Shown here: piece by piece, positions 50,430 through 63,129 of the stretch
Layout: every line of letters starts with the position of its first letter
Position numbering within the stretch: the first letter of the stretch is position 1
NCBI RefSeq assembly: GCF_000264995.1
Contig: NW_006767446.1
Location: forward strand, 358,669 to 422,668
Direction: 5' to 3'
Length of the DNA stretch: 64,000 nucleotides
Source of the DNA: Punctularia strigosozonata HHB-11173 SS5
Lineage: Eukaryota; Basidiomycota; Agaricomycetes; Corticiales; Punctulariaceae
Notes under the pieces: generated by a model
What the model saw: only the letters and a program-made list of their open reading frames with translations
Databases searched by the model: none
What the model was told of the DNA's origin: nothing
Program-made: the position numbers and the translations under genes

Positions 50430-50922
50430 GTAAGGGCCGTGCGCGACGGGAATTGGATGGAGGGGGATCCATGGTGGGAGGGACGAACTACTGCTCAGCG
50501 GTCGAAAGCCGACCGAATCGGCGTGGCCTCCAACACGGATTGACGTGCCTACAAATTCAACAACCTCAATGTATAGCATGTACATGCATGCGTCCAACGG
50601 ATATTGTTGTAGCAATTTCCATGCTTTTGTCGGCTCCCGTAGCAAGGTCCTTTACAGCCTGCAATGTGAATATAGCATGTTCGTGACGCCATGCCCGGAC
50701 GCCCCCGTTGAGTCTCATCAACGAGCTTACTTGCGCTAGCGAGACGACCCATTACATACCATTACCATCGTTGGCAACCTCCGCCCCAGATCCAATTCAG
50801 ATCAGCCAAACCCGACACAACACCGCGGATAATCGACGAATCCAGGAGTCATTGTGGCTATCCTTACATTATTGCTCAACGTCGTCTTAGTCCTCGCCGC
50901 GTCTCGTCTACTGTTCGCCATC
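50430..50922. other. Spacer between ornithine aminotransferase and DCN1
   Basis: Tandem (head-to-tail) arrangement. The spacer holds the 3' end of the aminotransferase gene and the DCN1 promoter. No gene is supported. Confidence 0.5.
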
Positions 50923-52442
50923 ATGGTCGGTATACTCACTAGTACATCTGTTCACCGAGCGCACGACCTCACACCAAAGCGTTGTATCGCATAGTCCAGG
51001 AGATCCGCCGCCGATCGGGCACTCGAGGAGAGCGTCGCGCAATTCTGCGAGTTCACTGCCGCGACGTGAGTGTGACCCACCGGCTCGCATTGCAGTACAA
51101 TCCGGATCGCGATGGATTTGCCGATGCCGGTCTGCTGACGACGATGCTTTGTCTCATCCAGCCCGAAGGAGGCGCGGAACTACCTGACCAAATACAAGAA
51201 ACTGGATAGCGCTCTGAACGCGTTCTACACCGACCCGAATATGTTCGGCAGGCGCGATACCGGTCCTTCGACGAGCAAGCTCGGCGTGCTGTTCGATCAG
51301 TACAAAGGTGCGTATCCCAGTCTATCTATCGAACTATGCGTGAACTCGAGCCGACCATCTGCAACGTGTGGCGCGCATAGAGGAGGACGGGGACGATATC
51401 GGCATCGATGGGACGATCCGATTCTGCCAGGATCTTGGAGTGGACCCTGAAGACGTCGTGCTTTTGGCCATCGCCTACGAGTTGAAGAGCCCGCGGATGG
51501 GCACATGGGAGAAGAAGGGATGGATAGACGGCTGGAAGGCCATCGGGTGAGTCATGCCGCTCCTTAATCACCCCCAATTCACATCTGCACTCCGTGCCGT
51601 CTTCCATTGCTCGAAATTGGCAGGGTGGCCGTTCATATAAACCCATGTCTTCACCGATGATCACACCGGTACTCACGGGCGGCACATAATGCGCATCTAG
51701 CACAGATAACATAGCGGGGATGAAGACGTCCTTGCTCCGGTTACGAGATAAGCTTGGATCGGATCCAGCCTACTTCGCCAAGGTGTACGGCCATACCTTC
51801 GACTTCGCCCGCGCGGAGGGACAGAGGAGTCTCGGTACGTCATCATTCGTCAATCGATAGGGAATGTGGAGAGCCAAACCCTACGATGTAGCTATCGAAA
51901 CCGCGATCGCGTTCTGGCAGCTGCTGCTACCGACCGGCCTGCAGGGAGGCGCGCTGGCGCACATCCGGTCGCGGGACTCCGACAACGACCAGGACATGGA
52001 CGGCGAGGAAGGGTGGAAGCCCGAGTACAACGACTGGTGGTTCGAGTTCCTCACGCAAAGGGGAGGAAAGGGCGTTAGCAAGGACACCTGGACGATGGTG
52101 AGTAATCGGTTCTCCCTCGCGCTTTCCATTTCCGAAGCTGTCTCTCCTTCCGTCCGACGAGCGCGTTCTCATGCTGACGTTTCCTGCCCATATCACCTGA
52201 TGCAGTTCTTGGAGTTCGTGCGGACCATAGACTCCAAATTCGAAAAGTACGACATGGAGGGTACGTGATCCCGTCTCATGAGTCGCCATGCCCTTGCTCT
52301 GCCTCGTTTGGCGGGTTTCACGGGATGAGGCAACGTGCATCATTCATGGAGCTCATCGCGTCGCATTACAGCCGCCTGGCCATCGACCATCGACGACTTT
52401 GTCGAATTTGCCAAGGAGAAGCTCGCATCTGGCGGCGCTTAA
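50923..52442 (+). CDS. DCN1: DCN1-like cullin neddylation protein
   Basis: The N-terminal UBA-like domain is VAQFCEFTAATPKEARNYLT then KYKKLDSALNAFYTDPNMFG, split by the intron 51066-51161. The PONY domain follows: RIEEDGDDIGIDGTIRFCQD, EDVVLLAIAYELKSPRMGTW, LRDKLGSDPAYFAKVYGHTF, AIETAIAFWQLLLPTGLQGG and EYNDWWFEFLTQRGGKGVSK. The ending is PSTIDDFVEFAKEKLASGGA, with the stop at 52440-52442. DCN1 is the scaffold E3 that helps Ubc12 attach Nedd8/Rub1 to cullins; the acidic, aromatic C-terminal patch that binds the cullin is present. The start is uncertain: the ATG at 50923 fits a very short first exon, but phase across the first intron was not proved. Confidence 0.9.
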
Positions 52443-52780
52443 ACGCCGACGCGGGTCGGGCAACACATGTAAGAAGGGTCTATCGCGACGGACGATCATG
52501 CAAAGCGACAGACGGGCTGTCTGGAATAGATGATGAGACGCGTGATGTTACTGTTGTTGTTTTGGGCCATGTACAAGAAGCTGTGTACTTGTGTGTATTC
52601 TGACTGCTTGTGGGACCGATCGCTCCCACTGCTGTCTTCGCGCTCGAAGGATGGGCAACGGAGAACCCGCTTGCCATTGTAAGCACATCAAGCGCGAATC
52701 CATGTTTCGCTACAGTCGCGTCCAGCCAAGGCACCGTTCCCGAGCCCGATAATGATGGCCACATCAAACCCCGCATTGGC
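52443..52780. other. Short 3'-3' spacer
   Basis: Only the 3' ends of the convergent DCN1 and Rpp14-like genes; no gene is seen. Confidence 0.5.
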
Positions 52781-53234
52781 TTATAGATCCGTTCCCGTCA
52801 CGAGGAGGGATGGAAGGAATGGCGAGTCCTTCGCGACCGACAGCCGGGTCGAGGACGCGTTCTGGCTCAGGGGTGTCAGGGCAATCGCTGCCATGATCTG
52901 CTGGGCTTCTCTGTCGATGGAGGCCATCATTATCATTATGATATACAAGCATGTGAACGCTCCGATCTGAGCTCGCTTTGGCGTCCGGAAGAGTTCGGGA
53001 CAAACGAAGGCAGATACCACAAGCGAGGACTTACAAAGGGTTGGTACGAAGGACCGCGTGATCGCCACTGTCGGCGACCCAGAGAACGTCGACATGAGAA
53101 GAGTGAACCAGGCCCGAGGTAGAGGCCGCCGCGTCCTGGATGAGCTTCCGGAGGGCGAGGGCATCGGACGTCGGGGGCGAAACGTCGATGCGAATGTAGT
53201 GATGTGTTTGTGGCATCTTTCGTCGGGAAGTCAT
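52781..53234 (-). CDS. Rpp14/Pop5-family RNase P/MRP subunit-like protein, 109 aa
   Basis: Two exons (53234-53035 and 52910-52781) join in phase across a 124-nt intron (GTAAGT...CGACAG). The small protein has the expected fold order: HHYIRIDVSPPTSDALALRK (first strand and helix), VDVLWVADSGDHAVLRTNPL (edge strands) and IMAAIALTPLSQN (helix). The ending is RLSVAKDSPFLPSLL, close to the FRVLQVSPFL-type ending of human RPP14. The length suits the family. Members are protein subunits of RNase P/MRP, which process tRNA and rRNA precursors in the nucleus. Similarity is clear in pattern but modest in sequence, so other Rpp14/Pop5-fold proteins remain possible. MPQTHHY a few codons downstream is an alternative start. 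Confidence 0.62.
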
Positions 53235-55104
53235 TGTTGTTGTTGTTCGCCCCTGGATGATTCTCTTAGAATAGCGGTTCGTGACGGTGAGGATGGAAGA
53301 GTAGTGACCGTGAGAACCAGACGATAATTGCGGCATGGGAAATTCTGCTTAAGATACTTGCCGCGTGTTGGCCCTTGCTTTCACCCTTGTCGGGGCGTTC
53401 AGCACGCTTTGCATGGAGGTTGCCTTAAGCTCGAACAGGCATCTACGACCCGTCCTGAGACCAGTGCCCTCGTATCTCTCCACGATGTACTCGGACGTTC
53501 TGGATCGTAGCCCTTCTTTCAAGCGCAGCCCTGAGCCGTTCGAACAGCACTATCACCAAAGGAGTCTAGGTTTCGAGAGTACCGCTTTGGCTCTGATGGG
53601 GTCGAGGATTATCTCATTCTTTGGTGGGGCTGGCGCTTTCCGACAGCGGAGGAGAACGAGGACTTCGAAGGTTCCAGTTGCTGAAGACGGCAACGTCTGA
53701 ACGTGGAGCCACTTGGCTGATATATGGGTCTAAACCGGCTTTGGGAAACGCCTTGATACCTCATGCGTGCTCTATGAATCTAATAGCGGCGCATAATCTG
53801 TTCTATGACAAGCTCGGGCTTATCGCGTCGTCATACCCTCGAATAATAGCCGCAAAGCGGTCGACCTGCCTACGGCCTTGGACTTGTCATCTTAATCAGG
53901 ACCTTTTCTATCGATTATCGCCGTCCTCGTGTTTTAGCACCATCAAGAAGGTATGCATGACTCTAATGAAACTTACGACAGCCACGAAGCATGACCGAAT
54001 GCGAGGTGCTTTGGCGTGGGGGCCTCATCTGCCATGATCATGATAGGTTTATCAAACCACGTTAACGCAGACCCTCAGCATCCCACGACTCAGGCGTATT
54101 TATGATGACAGCATGACCGGTTGTCAGATGCTTAGTCGCGAGCGGCCAAGTGCGCCTCACGCAGCAATATTGGTGGTAGCACAAACCCAAGGCGCCGCCC
54201 AGCGAGATACATATTCGGATTTATGCCTCACTCCCCGCGGTGAACTCGCTCCATTTAGTCATGCTTCTATTTCTCGCAAGCTACCGTGTCCGGGGAGATG
54301 TGGAGATTGTCACTGCGTGTAGGCTATGTAAGCGATTCTGATCAGCCTTCTGTGCTTGTGATTGACGTTTAGCAAAGCAGTCAGCGAGAATCTCTTCTAG
54401 AGCAAGAGACGCTCTATCTATACCCGTGCGCGGATCGCGGTAGGCTCTAAAGGTGGGATATATTCACATCGCGACACGTAAAATGCACGGCAATCATCCC
54501 AAGCCTCAGTCTTCTCCCGACAATCGGTGGGGAGCGCCCTGCAGATATAGCGCTGGCGTGCAAGTGCTATCGATTAGGGATGATGAGTTATGTGCTATGA
54601 CACGCAACGCTTTGTCGCTCCCGTAGCAATGGCACGCCGAATCTTCCGACTCCGCCACATCCCGAAGCCCCTGGTCAAAAAGCTGTCATCCAAGGCACCT
54701 CAAGGTAAACTATATCTGATAGGATCTGTCTCAGAAGCCGATCATGTATCCCACGCTCGGCTTTGATATCCGGCATATTCTTCCCACTGGAAAGAATCTC
54801 TGCGCACGTCCCAATCAGCGGTGGGAAACGCCTCGGTGGATGGCGGATAATGCGGGCGACTGTATCAATATCATAATGGACGACAGCGAGGAAGGTATGC
54901 AGGACGTTCGGGAATTACGGTCATTACACGATCGGGAACTAGTTGAGTGAGCGTACAGTGCGACAGGTAGCTCTAGCATTCATGGATGCTTCAATCGGGC
55001 GTCTCGGACGAATATCTGATATCACCCGCGGTCAGTGGCGAGAGGGAAAATCAAATCGGACCATGCCTTACATGATACACGAGGTGATCGCGAAGCGTGA
55101 AGGG
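53235..55104. other. 1.9-kb spacer, no resolved gene
   Basis: Short plus-strand ORFs at 53365-53700 and 54744-54950 have no known motif. The rest is AT-richer than the genes around it. Nothing else is supported. Confidence 0.45.
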
Positions 55105-56020
55105 TTAGGTTCTTAATACACGTTTCGTGTGCTTGCCCGCTCTGCGGCGCTCGGCGTGGGGGATGGGACGTCGCCAGGCTTCGTCCGGGTCATCAGGGTC
55201 GTACGTATCGTCCGGCGATGGTGTCTGAGAAGAGTTCGCCCCTCCGGGCGGTGTCCTCTGCGCGAATGGCGGCGTAGTGCCAGGGGTGCGGCCCGGCGCG
55301 GACGGCGAATGCGCGAGCTGAATCTGCCGCGGAGGCGGTTGGCCTGGACCCGCTGGCGGGCGCATCGCGGGCTTCTGGGGCGGTGTGTTGTGCGGAGAAT
55401 GGCGCAAGCCTGGGGTAGGATACGGTGCCTGTGGCCACTGGGGGCCAGATGGTTTGGAAGGGCCCGCCTTGTTCCTCTGGGTCGGGTCCACGGTCATGGC
55501 GTCTCTGCCGTAGTCGACCTCCACCCGCACTCGGACGATCTCCTTCCCGGCTTGAGCAAAGAAAGCGCGTTCCTGTCGCGAAAAAATACCGCTCGAACTG
55601 GGTCGTATCTCCGAGAACGTCGGCGGTGATGGAGGAAACATCGCCATGAGATCATGGCCTGCGTATAGGATCGGACACGATGCTTCGTAGGATAAAAATG
55701 CGAAAGTTGTATGTACCTGTGGGTGGCGGAGGATAGCCCCTCAAAGCAAGGCTCGCATTACTGGAGAGATCGAGATCTAGTCGTGGTATGCGATGATCAG
55801 GCCGATGATGCGCGCCAGATCCCTGGTACTGAATACCTCGGAGGGTACCGGGAGAGAGCGGGCGCCGGTGTCCGCCAGATGGGGTCGTAGGAGGGGCGAA
55901 CATGACTGAAGGACCCGGCGATTGATCAGCGAGCTCGCGGGGAGAGGACGACTGCGATAATGTGGTGGACGAAGGCGATGTGGGCTGCTGGTTGACGGGC
56001 CGGAGACGGACGCTGGCCAT
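55105..56020 (-). CDS. Proline/serine-rich hypothetical protein, 285 aa
   Basis: Two exons (56020-55717 and 55658-55105) join in phase across a 58-nt intron (GTACAT...ACGCAG). The start MASVRLRPVNQQPTSPSSTT is the first ATG in the open frame. The protein is mostly disordered and rich in Pro/Ser/Gly. It has one ordered block in the middle (MAMFPPSPPTFSEIRPSSSG, then FSRQERAFFAQAGKEIVRVR and VEVDYGRD) and a basic C terminus (HAERRRAGKHTKRVLRT) that could act as a nuclear signal. No known domain is seen. Clean splice sites and codon bias support a real gene. Confidence 0.65.
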
Positions 56021-59000
56021 GATGATAGTCGAGGACGGGGCAGCCAAACACACTCGGGCAGATCACGGAAACAGAAAGCGGGCAGAGATGGTTGTCCAAG
56101 GCCTTATATACCAGTCTCCAGGGGTGCATGTGTGTTTCCACGGAAGATCTGGCCAGATGGGATTTCAAGCACAAGCCGAGCCCGGGTTCAGACGTGATGG
56201 GAGATTGCAGAGAATCTCCGGCGGACACAGTGCGAAACGGACGGAAAGAGGCAACCGGAGAGAACGTCGAAGCCATTTGGGCGGCCGTATTGGCAGTAAC
56301 GATATATGACTTTGCGGGACGTCCTATTACGTCCACGCGGCGTAATGAACCTAAGCGAGCCGCGGGAACTTCCCCCTTACCGCACCCTTACTCCCAACTC
56401 TATTTGGGTCATTCGTCAGCTTCCGCTTTCATTTGATCACACACCGCTTTGCACTCGCACCGGGATCCCTTCGCCTTTCCGGTCGCAGCTGTGCCATAGT
56501 ATTGTACCGCGACACAGTAGCATTCCGGACTCGCCGGCGCAGAGCCAGCACCACGTTCATAGTGGCCGCATCAAGTGGGAATGGCGTGCCGGGCGATATC
56601 TGCCAATGCGCACGCACATCGCGTGTCAAGCACAAGGAGACCAAAATCTCACCGACACGAGGAGCGTCCCGAAGAACCCGTCCTGTTTTCCGAGCCATAT
56701 GATTCGACCTTCACCAAATCTGGCTGCTTCCGCGTTCCCTTTTCGGGTCATCCACGCAGGTTCTTTGTGCGATCTCTCGGCAAACATACAATTGAACTCC
56801 TTCCCGGGCAATCAAAGCGAAGTTTGTACCCGAGAGACCTGTCCACTGCTTTCCATTTGCGTCCCGTTCGCCATGCAGAGGTCATGCTGCGCTGTTCGCA
56901 TCCGAGCACAGCTTGATCGTTACGGAAACAAATCCGGAGTCTTCCCGGGCTTGAGGCACCGTATCTTTGGGGAATTTACGTCAAGCTGCCTCGGAACACT
57001 CCGCGCCCACGCTGCTCCTCCCGCGGTGCATCACGGCTACACATCTTCCGCGACGCTGAGTGTTCCTTGCTTTCCGAGGCTTCTTCTTCTCAGCATTGCT
57101 CTGATCAGGTCACCTTCGTCTCGAAGCGTTATAGCTGCCGTGCTGTTCCCAAGCCCCGGTTGAACATGTACGCCAGTACCTTCGGAGCTTGAGAACGCTC
57201 ATCCGGCTCCGGGCTGGGTTCCCAAGTTTTAGAATACGAGCGGCCAAGATGCGGCTGTCTGCTCTCTCGCATCCGTCATATGCGAAGGTTTTCCCTCTAC
57301 TGCAAACGACCGGCTGACTCGCCAAATGGACCTCGCTGGCCTCTTACCGTAGAGATCGACACACGGACATCTTACATATAACCGCCTGTGCTCCCATGTG
57401 ATCTCGTCATCGTGCATCATGCTGCATGATGCTTTGGCCCGATTGAAGGAGAAGCCCCCCGGCATTGTTCTTTTATCTATGGCAGATGGCGGCCCGCCGC
57501 TCGCAAATCCGAGACCAAGACAAGCTCCGGTCACACAATTCAGGACTCCGCTGTATAAACCGGCAACGGGTTGTGCCTACGCGGCTTGGCTGACGACAAG
57601 ACCACCGTCACCGATACGGGAAAACGCGCTTTGGTCCGATCTTCTCTTGGGGCTCCGCTGTTTACACCCGCACACCTGCTTGCTACTCAAGCATACCTGT
57701 CCACGGTGGGCATTCGCTTTGATTGGCTCGGAGAGAGACGCTATTTTCTCGCGACGATCTCACGTTTGGACGGGTTCTCGTTGCGCTGCGTCAGGTTCGG
57801 CCGCGATTCAGGATGCCGTTGCAGACTTCAGGGTCTTGATGGAAGCTCTTCCAGACTTCGCATCAACAGGCGTCATGGGCTGCCTTACCGACGCTGCCTG
57901 CCCGCTCTGCGGACACGAGCCCTGACACCGAGGACGTGGCCAGAGCCATCCCGTTCTGGCACACTTCTGACACGGCGGCTCGCCGACCGTGTCATCCACC
58001 TGCCGCGGCGCATCGGGTGGCGACGAGGGCTTTTTTTTCCAAGCACGACAACGATGGACGTCCCATTGCTGTAGCAACTTCGCGCATGACTTTTCTATAG
58101 GGAGGGGACTAGACCTTCTTTGCCGTCGGCCCAGGCCCTTGCATATATCTCTCGGGCTGTCATTCGCCCCTCGACCTGGGACCTCTTCTCCCGGCTCCGT
58201 TCCTTTGCTTCTTTTGCGAGACCCTTCTTTTCTTGTCGCGACCGCTCCGCGCTGGTCGCAAATCAGATGAGCGCTGCAAAAAAGCTCGCTCAGAGGGACT
58301 TCGAGTGGCGTTTTCTGTGCGGGCGGCGCGGGCTTCAAACTGCGATGTTTCTACTTCATCAGATGCACGACGAGGGCGGCGTCTGCATAAGCGTTGTGGC
58401 GCTGTTGCACTGCGGTAGTACCGAAGCTCGAGCTCGGGGGGTGATGATGATGTATCATCGTACGTGCCCGCGGTCTTCGCTCCAGCGTTATATCTGTCTC
58501 GCCTCTTCCACGAGAGACGGATCTTTATCGGAAAGCCCTGTAGCGGCACTTGATTTAGGGCGCGTTCGTCTCTCCCACGTCGTGACGCAGGGACCCGACG
58601 GTGGGTCGCTTTCGAGGAGATCGATTCCTTCATACTACCTCGCTTCTCTCCAGCCTTCAGGGCACGCCCACTGGGTTTGGCCGCCGGGATCCGCACCATC
58701 AGCACTTCCTCAGGTTGCAGATGATTTGTCTCTATGGATCTTTAGGCAAATCAGCTTGCTTGTTTCGTCTGAGCGTACGTGAGACTTACATTCCGTGATC
58801 GAATGATTCGCCCGTATTGAAGCCCGGCTCAGAAGGAACATCCAATAGCCTGTGGCGGTAGTTCGGCAGCCGATACGCCAGGCCGCCCTGACAGTATCCA
58901 TTCTCAGAGCTCTTCTCCCGGAAATCAAACCACGAAAGGAGGGCCCGTGTACCAGAGAGCACTTGCAGGAACGCCTTGAACACGCGCAGAGATCCCAAAC

Positions 59001-59859
59001 ACACACACAAGCATGGGACCTGCCCCCAAATCTTCGATGATCGCGGTGCATCCCGCGCGAGCTTCTGAGATGCGCCCGGCACGAAGCTGCAGATACCGAG
59101 AGCACCGCCGTTTCGGAGCGCCAACTATCGGGGTGTGCGCGCGAGCGTCGTCCCACTCGCCGCACGAGCAACACTCGGCCGCAACGCTGGTATACAGGAC
59201 ACCGCGGACCGCAGTATTAACCCCGGGGTTGCCAGTTGGGGGAATTCCACAGCCCTGCGATGGCTATCTACCTTCTTCCCCAGATCGCGAACCCAAACGA
59301 TCGATCTGAGTAAGTACAGAGAAAATCGGAGCTTCTGGCACCGTCTTCTACCGATCGCGCCGCTGGTAAATTACCGCACCGCCAAGCCACAACCTGACTA
59401 TACTTACTCACAAGGATTGTAACCCCAGCGTGTCTCATCACTGGAAGTGGATAGGATTCGTGAGTGGCGTTCCTTCGTGGTTTGGCTATCTAGGCTCTGG
59501 AGTGGGTGCATGGGCCGGGCGGTGCAAAAGGCGTGCTCTGCTTCAGATGACATATGAGTCGGTGAAACCTCGATAGTCAACGAAGAATTCATTCCTGCCG
59601 TCTCGAAGCAGCGGCGACGGTGATTTGGCACGATAACCGCAACTAAAGCCTAAGCATTCACTCACGCCGGCATATCGGGCGGCGAAGCAAGTCATTGCGG
59701 CAAGGGGGAACCTCGAGGGACCACATGTCCGCAAACGTATCACCGTCCGTCCCGCATGCAGCCTGCAGGCGGCGGACAGGAACTTGTTCAAAACAATAAT
59801 CGTACACAGTCCACTAGATCACCGGAGATGAGAAACGCGAGGACCGAAGGGCACCTTCG
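56021..59859. other. 3.8-kb region without a resolved gene
   Basis: Long overlapping ORFs occur (56306-57163 +, 285 codons; 57398-57925 +; 58120-58782 +), but none starts with a credible ATG context, has splice support or shows a known domain. A minus-strand stretch near 59740-59700 (DGDTFADMWSLEVP) looks like a single Kelch-type blade and may be an exon of a decayed or unresolved gene. The 3' flank of the DHHC gene lies at the right end. Confidence 0.4.
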
Positions 59860-62160
59860 CTATCGAAGCTCTGGGGGCCATTCCTTTCGCGGGCGCCACC
59901 TGCCCTCCGCGTCAAACCTTGGGTTCGTCGGGAAGTTCATGCCGTCGTACGTCGGCCTGCCCACGGGTACTACATCATATAGCGAAAAAAAAGAGTCAGC
60001 TCAGCTCACACATACCGCAACGAGGAGCGAAAAGCAGGAGCGGTTGATCGAACTGTCGGGGCGGGGGGCGGACGCTTCCTCATGTATTCTAGAATACTCA
60101 CAGAACCAGAATAGAGGCCTGGGTCCCATGACGCTCTCCCAGTTTGCCCGCATGCTGCCGAGCCACCAGAGGTTGCCTTCGCGGCCAATCCTGCCCCACT
60201 CTTCGTCCCATTGCCGCTTCGTTCGTCTCTTCGCCCTGCACACACCACAGACTTCCATCTCAGTATCTCCGTTTTGCTTTACATTGAATAGAACGCACCG
60301 GAACTCCCAGCAGGCGTACATCATGTTCAGCCCCTCGCGTTCCCGCTCGTGCATCGAGTGCGCCATCAGCTGCTCCACGGTCGTCATATTGAGCAGTATG
60401 AGCCGCGTGTGCGATACGAGTAAAGTTGAGGTGAAGAGCGAGAATAGCGCAGATCTGTCGTCGGGAGAAAACGTGTTGCGTCAGCTCGAGGTAAAACAGG
60501 CGGGGAGGTAACGTACAACGCGATGATGACGATGTGCTGCGCGTCCACGTTCGAATCGTTCTCGTCACCGTGTCGCACGTTCATACCCAGGAGGGTACTG
60601 AACACCCACAAACAGAACAGAAGGGCCCAAAGGAGGAAGACGAGGAAAAACTTGTGATTGAAGGCGCCGACGCACTGGCCTATCCAGGGGCAGTGGTGGT
60701 CATAGCGGAGAATGCACTACCAGAAAACCGTGCGTAAGCGGAACCTGCGGAGATATACGCGAACGAGGAGAACAGGGCATACCGTTCCGCAGAGCCGACA
60801 ATGATGAGCGCGATAGGGCTTGATCAGGCCGTCTCGCTGGCAGTATCTGAACTCTGGCAGAAGGACAGGCCTATCACTCGGTTGGCGGCTATAAGTGCCG
60901 GGAAGCGGCGGTTGTCGATAGCTATAGCTTCCAGAGTTCGACGGCCCCTGCGACCGGGGATAGTGGTATTGGTGCTGGACCTGCCTGGATCCAGGCGTGT
61001 GGGCAGGCGGAGGCGGAGATAGCGTCTGGGTTTGGGCCGCTTGCGAGGCCACGGCGGGTATAGCGTGCAGCACGCCCGCGTTGGGGTCGGAGGGCGGAGG
61101 AGGCGGGCTGCCCATGCGCTTCTCGGGCGTGACATGTTGCGCGGAGGGATCCATGAGAGTGTGATCGCTGGTGAGGCTTTGGGTGTGTGAGTGTGAGAGC
61201 TGGCGGGTGTGGGAGGGCTGGGGGTGGGGGATGGAAGATCGGGTTGGCTGGCGAGACATCTGCTCGTACGAGCGGCCGCGGGTGCGTTCTTCGTCCGCCG
61301 CGGTGCCGTCTTCTTCTTCATATGTGTGCCAAGAGTCTTCCGGGGGCAGGTCAAAAGGCGGCGTCGACTTCTCCACGACTTTGCGGGCCTGGCCTGGCGG
61401 TGTGAACACGACCTGGAGATGGAGGTGAGGATTGCAGTGAGGTTCGAGAAAGAGGGGTTGAGAGCGTACCATTGCGTAGCTCCAGAACATCATAATCGCG
61501 AGCGGGCATACAACGACGAGAAACGCAACTTCGATCGCGCGGATATCAGCTCCGGGGATCCGCACCGAAGGCTATCTAATACTCACTTCCTTCGGACCTC
61601 GAGCCTAACGCTCCGGAACTCCGATGTATCATAGGAACGCAGAACCTTCCAATGTATACGTAGCACGCATACACCATGATGCCCTTTCGAAGAAAAAGAA
61701 AAAGAAGAACCGTTGCTGCGTGAGCGTCATTCCTATCTCGCCGCAGTAATCATAGCGACATCCGTACCACGGTTATGAACACGGCCAACTTGAGCACGAT
61801 CCAGGGCTGCTTCTTCTGCCGCGCGTATCTCCGCTGTCGTGCAGCCCGGGCGGACTCGGCGACGATGCCGCAACAGCGGTGGTCTCCTCTTCCTCCCTGG
61901 GACGCCCTCGTGGACGGCCGGCGAGTGCTCGTAGGCCGTTCATCGTTGTGTACAGAGTGGGAGGCGGCTGTTGGTGCTGGATCGTCGTTGCTGTTCGGGT
62001 TGGGTCTGAGGATGCCGCCGTTGTAGTCGACGGAGGGGGACATAGGTCGTCGCAGGACAGAGGCTGGAGCAGAAACAACATCCCACAGCACGGCAGGCGT
62101 TGAGGTGATGAGGTCATCCGATTGTCTCATGGCGGTCCGGCAACCACTGACATTGATCAA
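59860..62160 (-). CDS. DHHC protein S-palmitoyltransferase
   Basis: Multi-exon minus-strand gene. The first helices are [31 protein letters not shown] across an intron, then [20 protein letters not shown] followed by [15 protein letters not shown]. After a Ser/Pro-rich insert of about 160 residues comes the Cys-rich domain: [24 protein letters not shown] and [24 protein letters not shown] is at about 60703-60691, and its Cys carries the acyl intermediate. Helices 3 and 4 follow ([20 protein letters not shown] and a [17 protein letters not shown]-type TTxE motif). The tail [14 protein letters not shown] stops at 59860. It attaches palmitate to membrane-bound proteins and is closest in layout to the PFA3 group. 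The insert is longer than usual. The start is uncertain among Mets at 62160, 62129 and 62043. Confidence 0.9.
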
Positions 62161-62298
62161 ACATTGATTTGCTGTAGCCTATACACAACAAGCAGAAAAA
62201 CAACATCGCGAAGAAGAATAATCCCATTTGCAAGTGCGTGAATACACGGGTATAGAGGACGTCTGATGGACTGTAAGTCAGCCAACCACGAGTTCCCC

Positions 62299-63129
62299 TC
62301 ATGTTCCCAACTTGATGATGGACTCGTACTCTGGGAACCACTTCTTCGCGAGCGCCACCACGTACCGCATCAAGCGCGGCTTGCCCAATATGAGAACGTT
62401 GAACTCCGGATTGGACTGCAACGCGAGGGAGTTGACGAGGAACGACCAAGTCACGATGTCCACCATCGTCGGCTCCTCTCCCCCATGGAAGAACTCCGAC
62501 TTGGCCGCCGAGAGCCTGGCGTCCAACGCGTCCACGTACTCCTTCAGCAGCACGTCCACCTCCTCGTCCGAGTGCCGCGCGACGCCGTGGCCCGTCAGCC
62601 CCGTCTTGATGCGGCGATAGATGATCCACGCGATGACCGGCTTCACCGGCGCGGGCGCGCTCAGCTCGTGCTTCACTATCGCGTAGTTGGCGGGCCGGAG
62701 CCAGCGCGTGCTCACCACGGCGGGGTAAACGAGCTCCTCGACCCACGCCTGCCACGCGCGCGAATCGGCACGCTCGGCGGGCGTCAGGGATGCGTCCGGA
62801 TCCGGGGAGAGGCCACTGGCGATCAGGTGGCGAACAATGTAGTGCGAGTCGGGGATGACCTGGCTGGAGCCCGGGGTGGTGATCGTGGCCCAGGGGAGTT
62901 TGCCCTTGGGCGCGGTGAACGGGACGGCGTCCGCGAGCTCGTAGGACGGCGATCCGACCGCGCGGAGGAATGTCTCGAGTTTTTGGCAGTACCCGGAGGC
63001 GCTGGGGATGTTCGCGCTGGGCTTGGAGAAGCCGTGGATAACGACGGAGGCAGTCTTAGAATCTGTGTTGCTGGGCAGTAAGGTCAGCGCGAACAGCGAG
63101 GGTGTTGAGAATGTTCGAACAGACCTCAT
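62299..63129 (-). CDS. Faxc/metaxin-like GST-fold protein, 276 aa
   Basis: Intronless ORF. It has a thioredoxin-like N-terminal half (VVIHGFSKP, then SGYCQKLETFLRAVGSPSYE, KGKLPWATI, and the VIPDSHYIVRHLI segment that sits at the GST_N_4 cis-Pro/ADSxxI position). A GST-C helical half follows (RAWQAWVEELVYPAVVSTRW, KSEFFHGGEEPTMVDIVTWS, PRLMRYVVALAKKWFPEYES). The pattern KGKLPW...I.DS..I is typical of Faxc/Tom37/metaxin relatives rather than true glutathione transferases. No catalytic Ser or Tyr for glutathione is obvious. The absence of introns sets it apart from its neighbours. The start at 63129 (MRSVRTFSTPSLFALTLLPS) gives a basic, hydrophobic N terminus that may be a mitochondrial signal; a later Met would remove it. 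Confidence 0.75.
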   Translation of the reverse strand: MRSVRTFSTPSLFALTLLPSNTDSKTASVVIHGFSKPSANIPSASGYCQKLETFLRAVGSPSYELADAVPFTAPKGKLPWATITTPGSSQVIPDSHYIVRHLIASGLSPDPDASLTPAERADSRAWQAWVEELVYPAVVSTRWLRPANYAIVKHELSAPAPVKPVIAWIIYRRIKTGLTGHGVARHSDEEVDVLLKEYVDALDARLSAAKSEFFHGGEEPTMVDIVTWSFLVNSLALQSNPEFNVLILGKPRLMRYVVALAKKWFPEYESIIKLGT

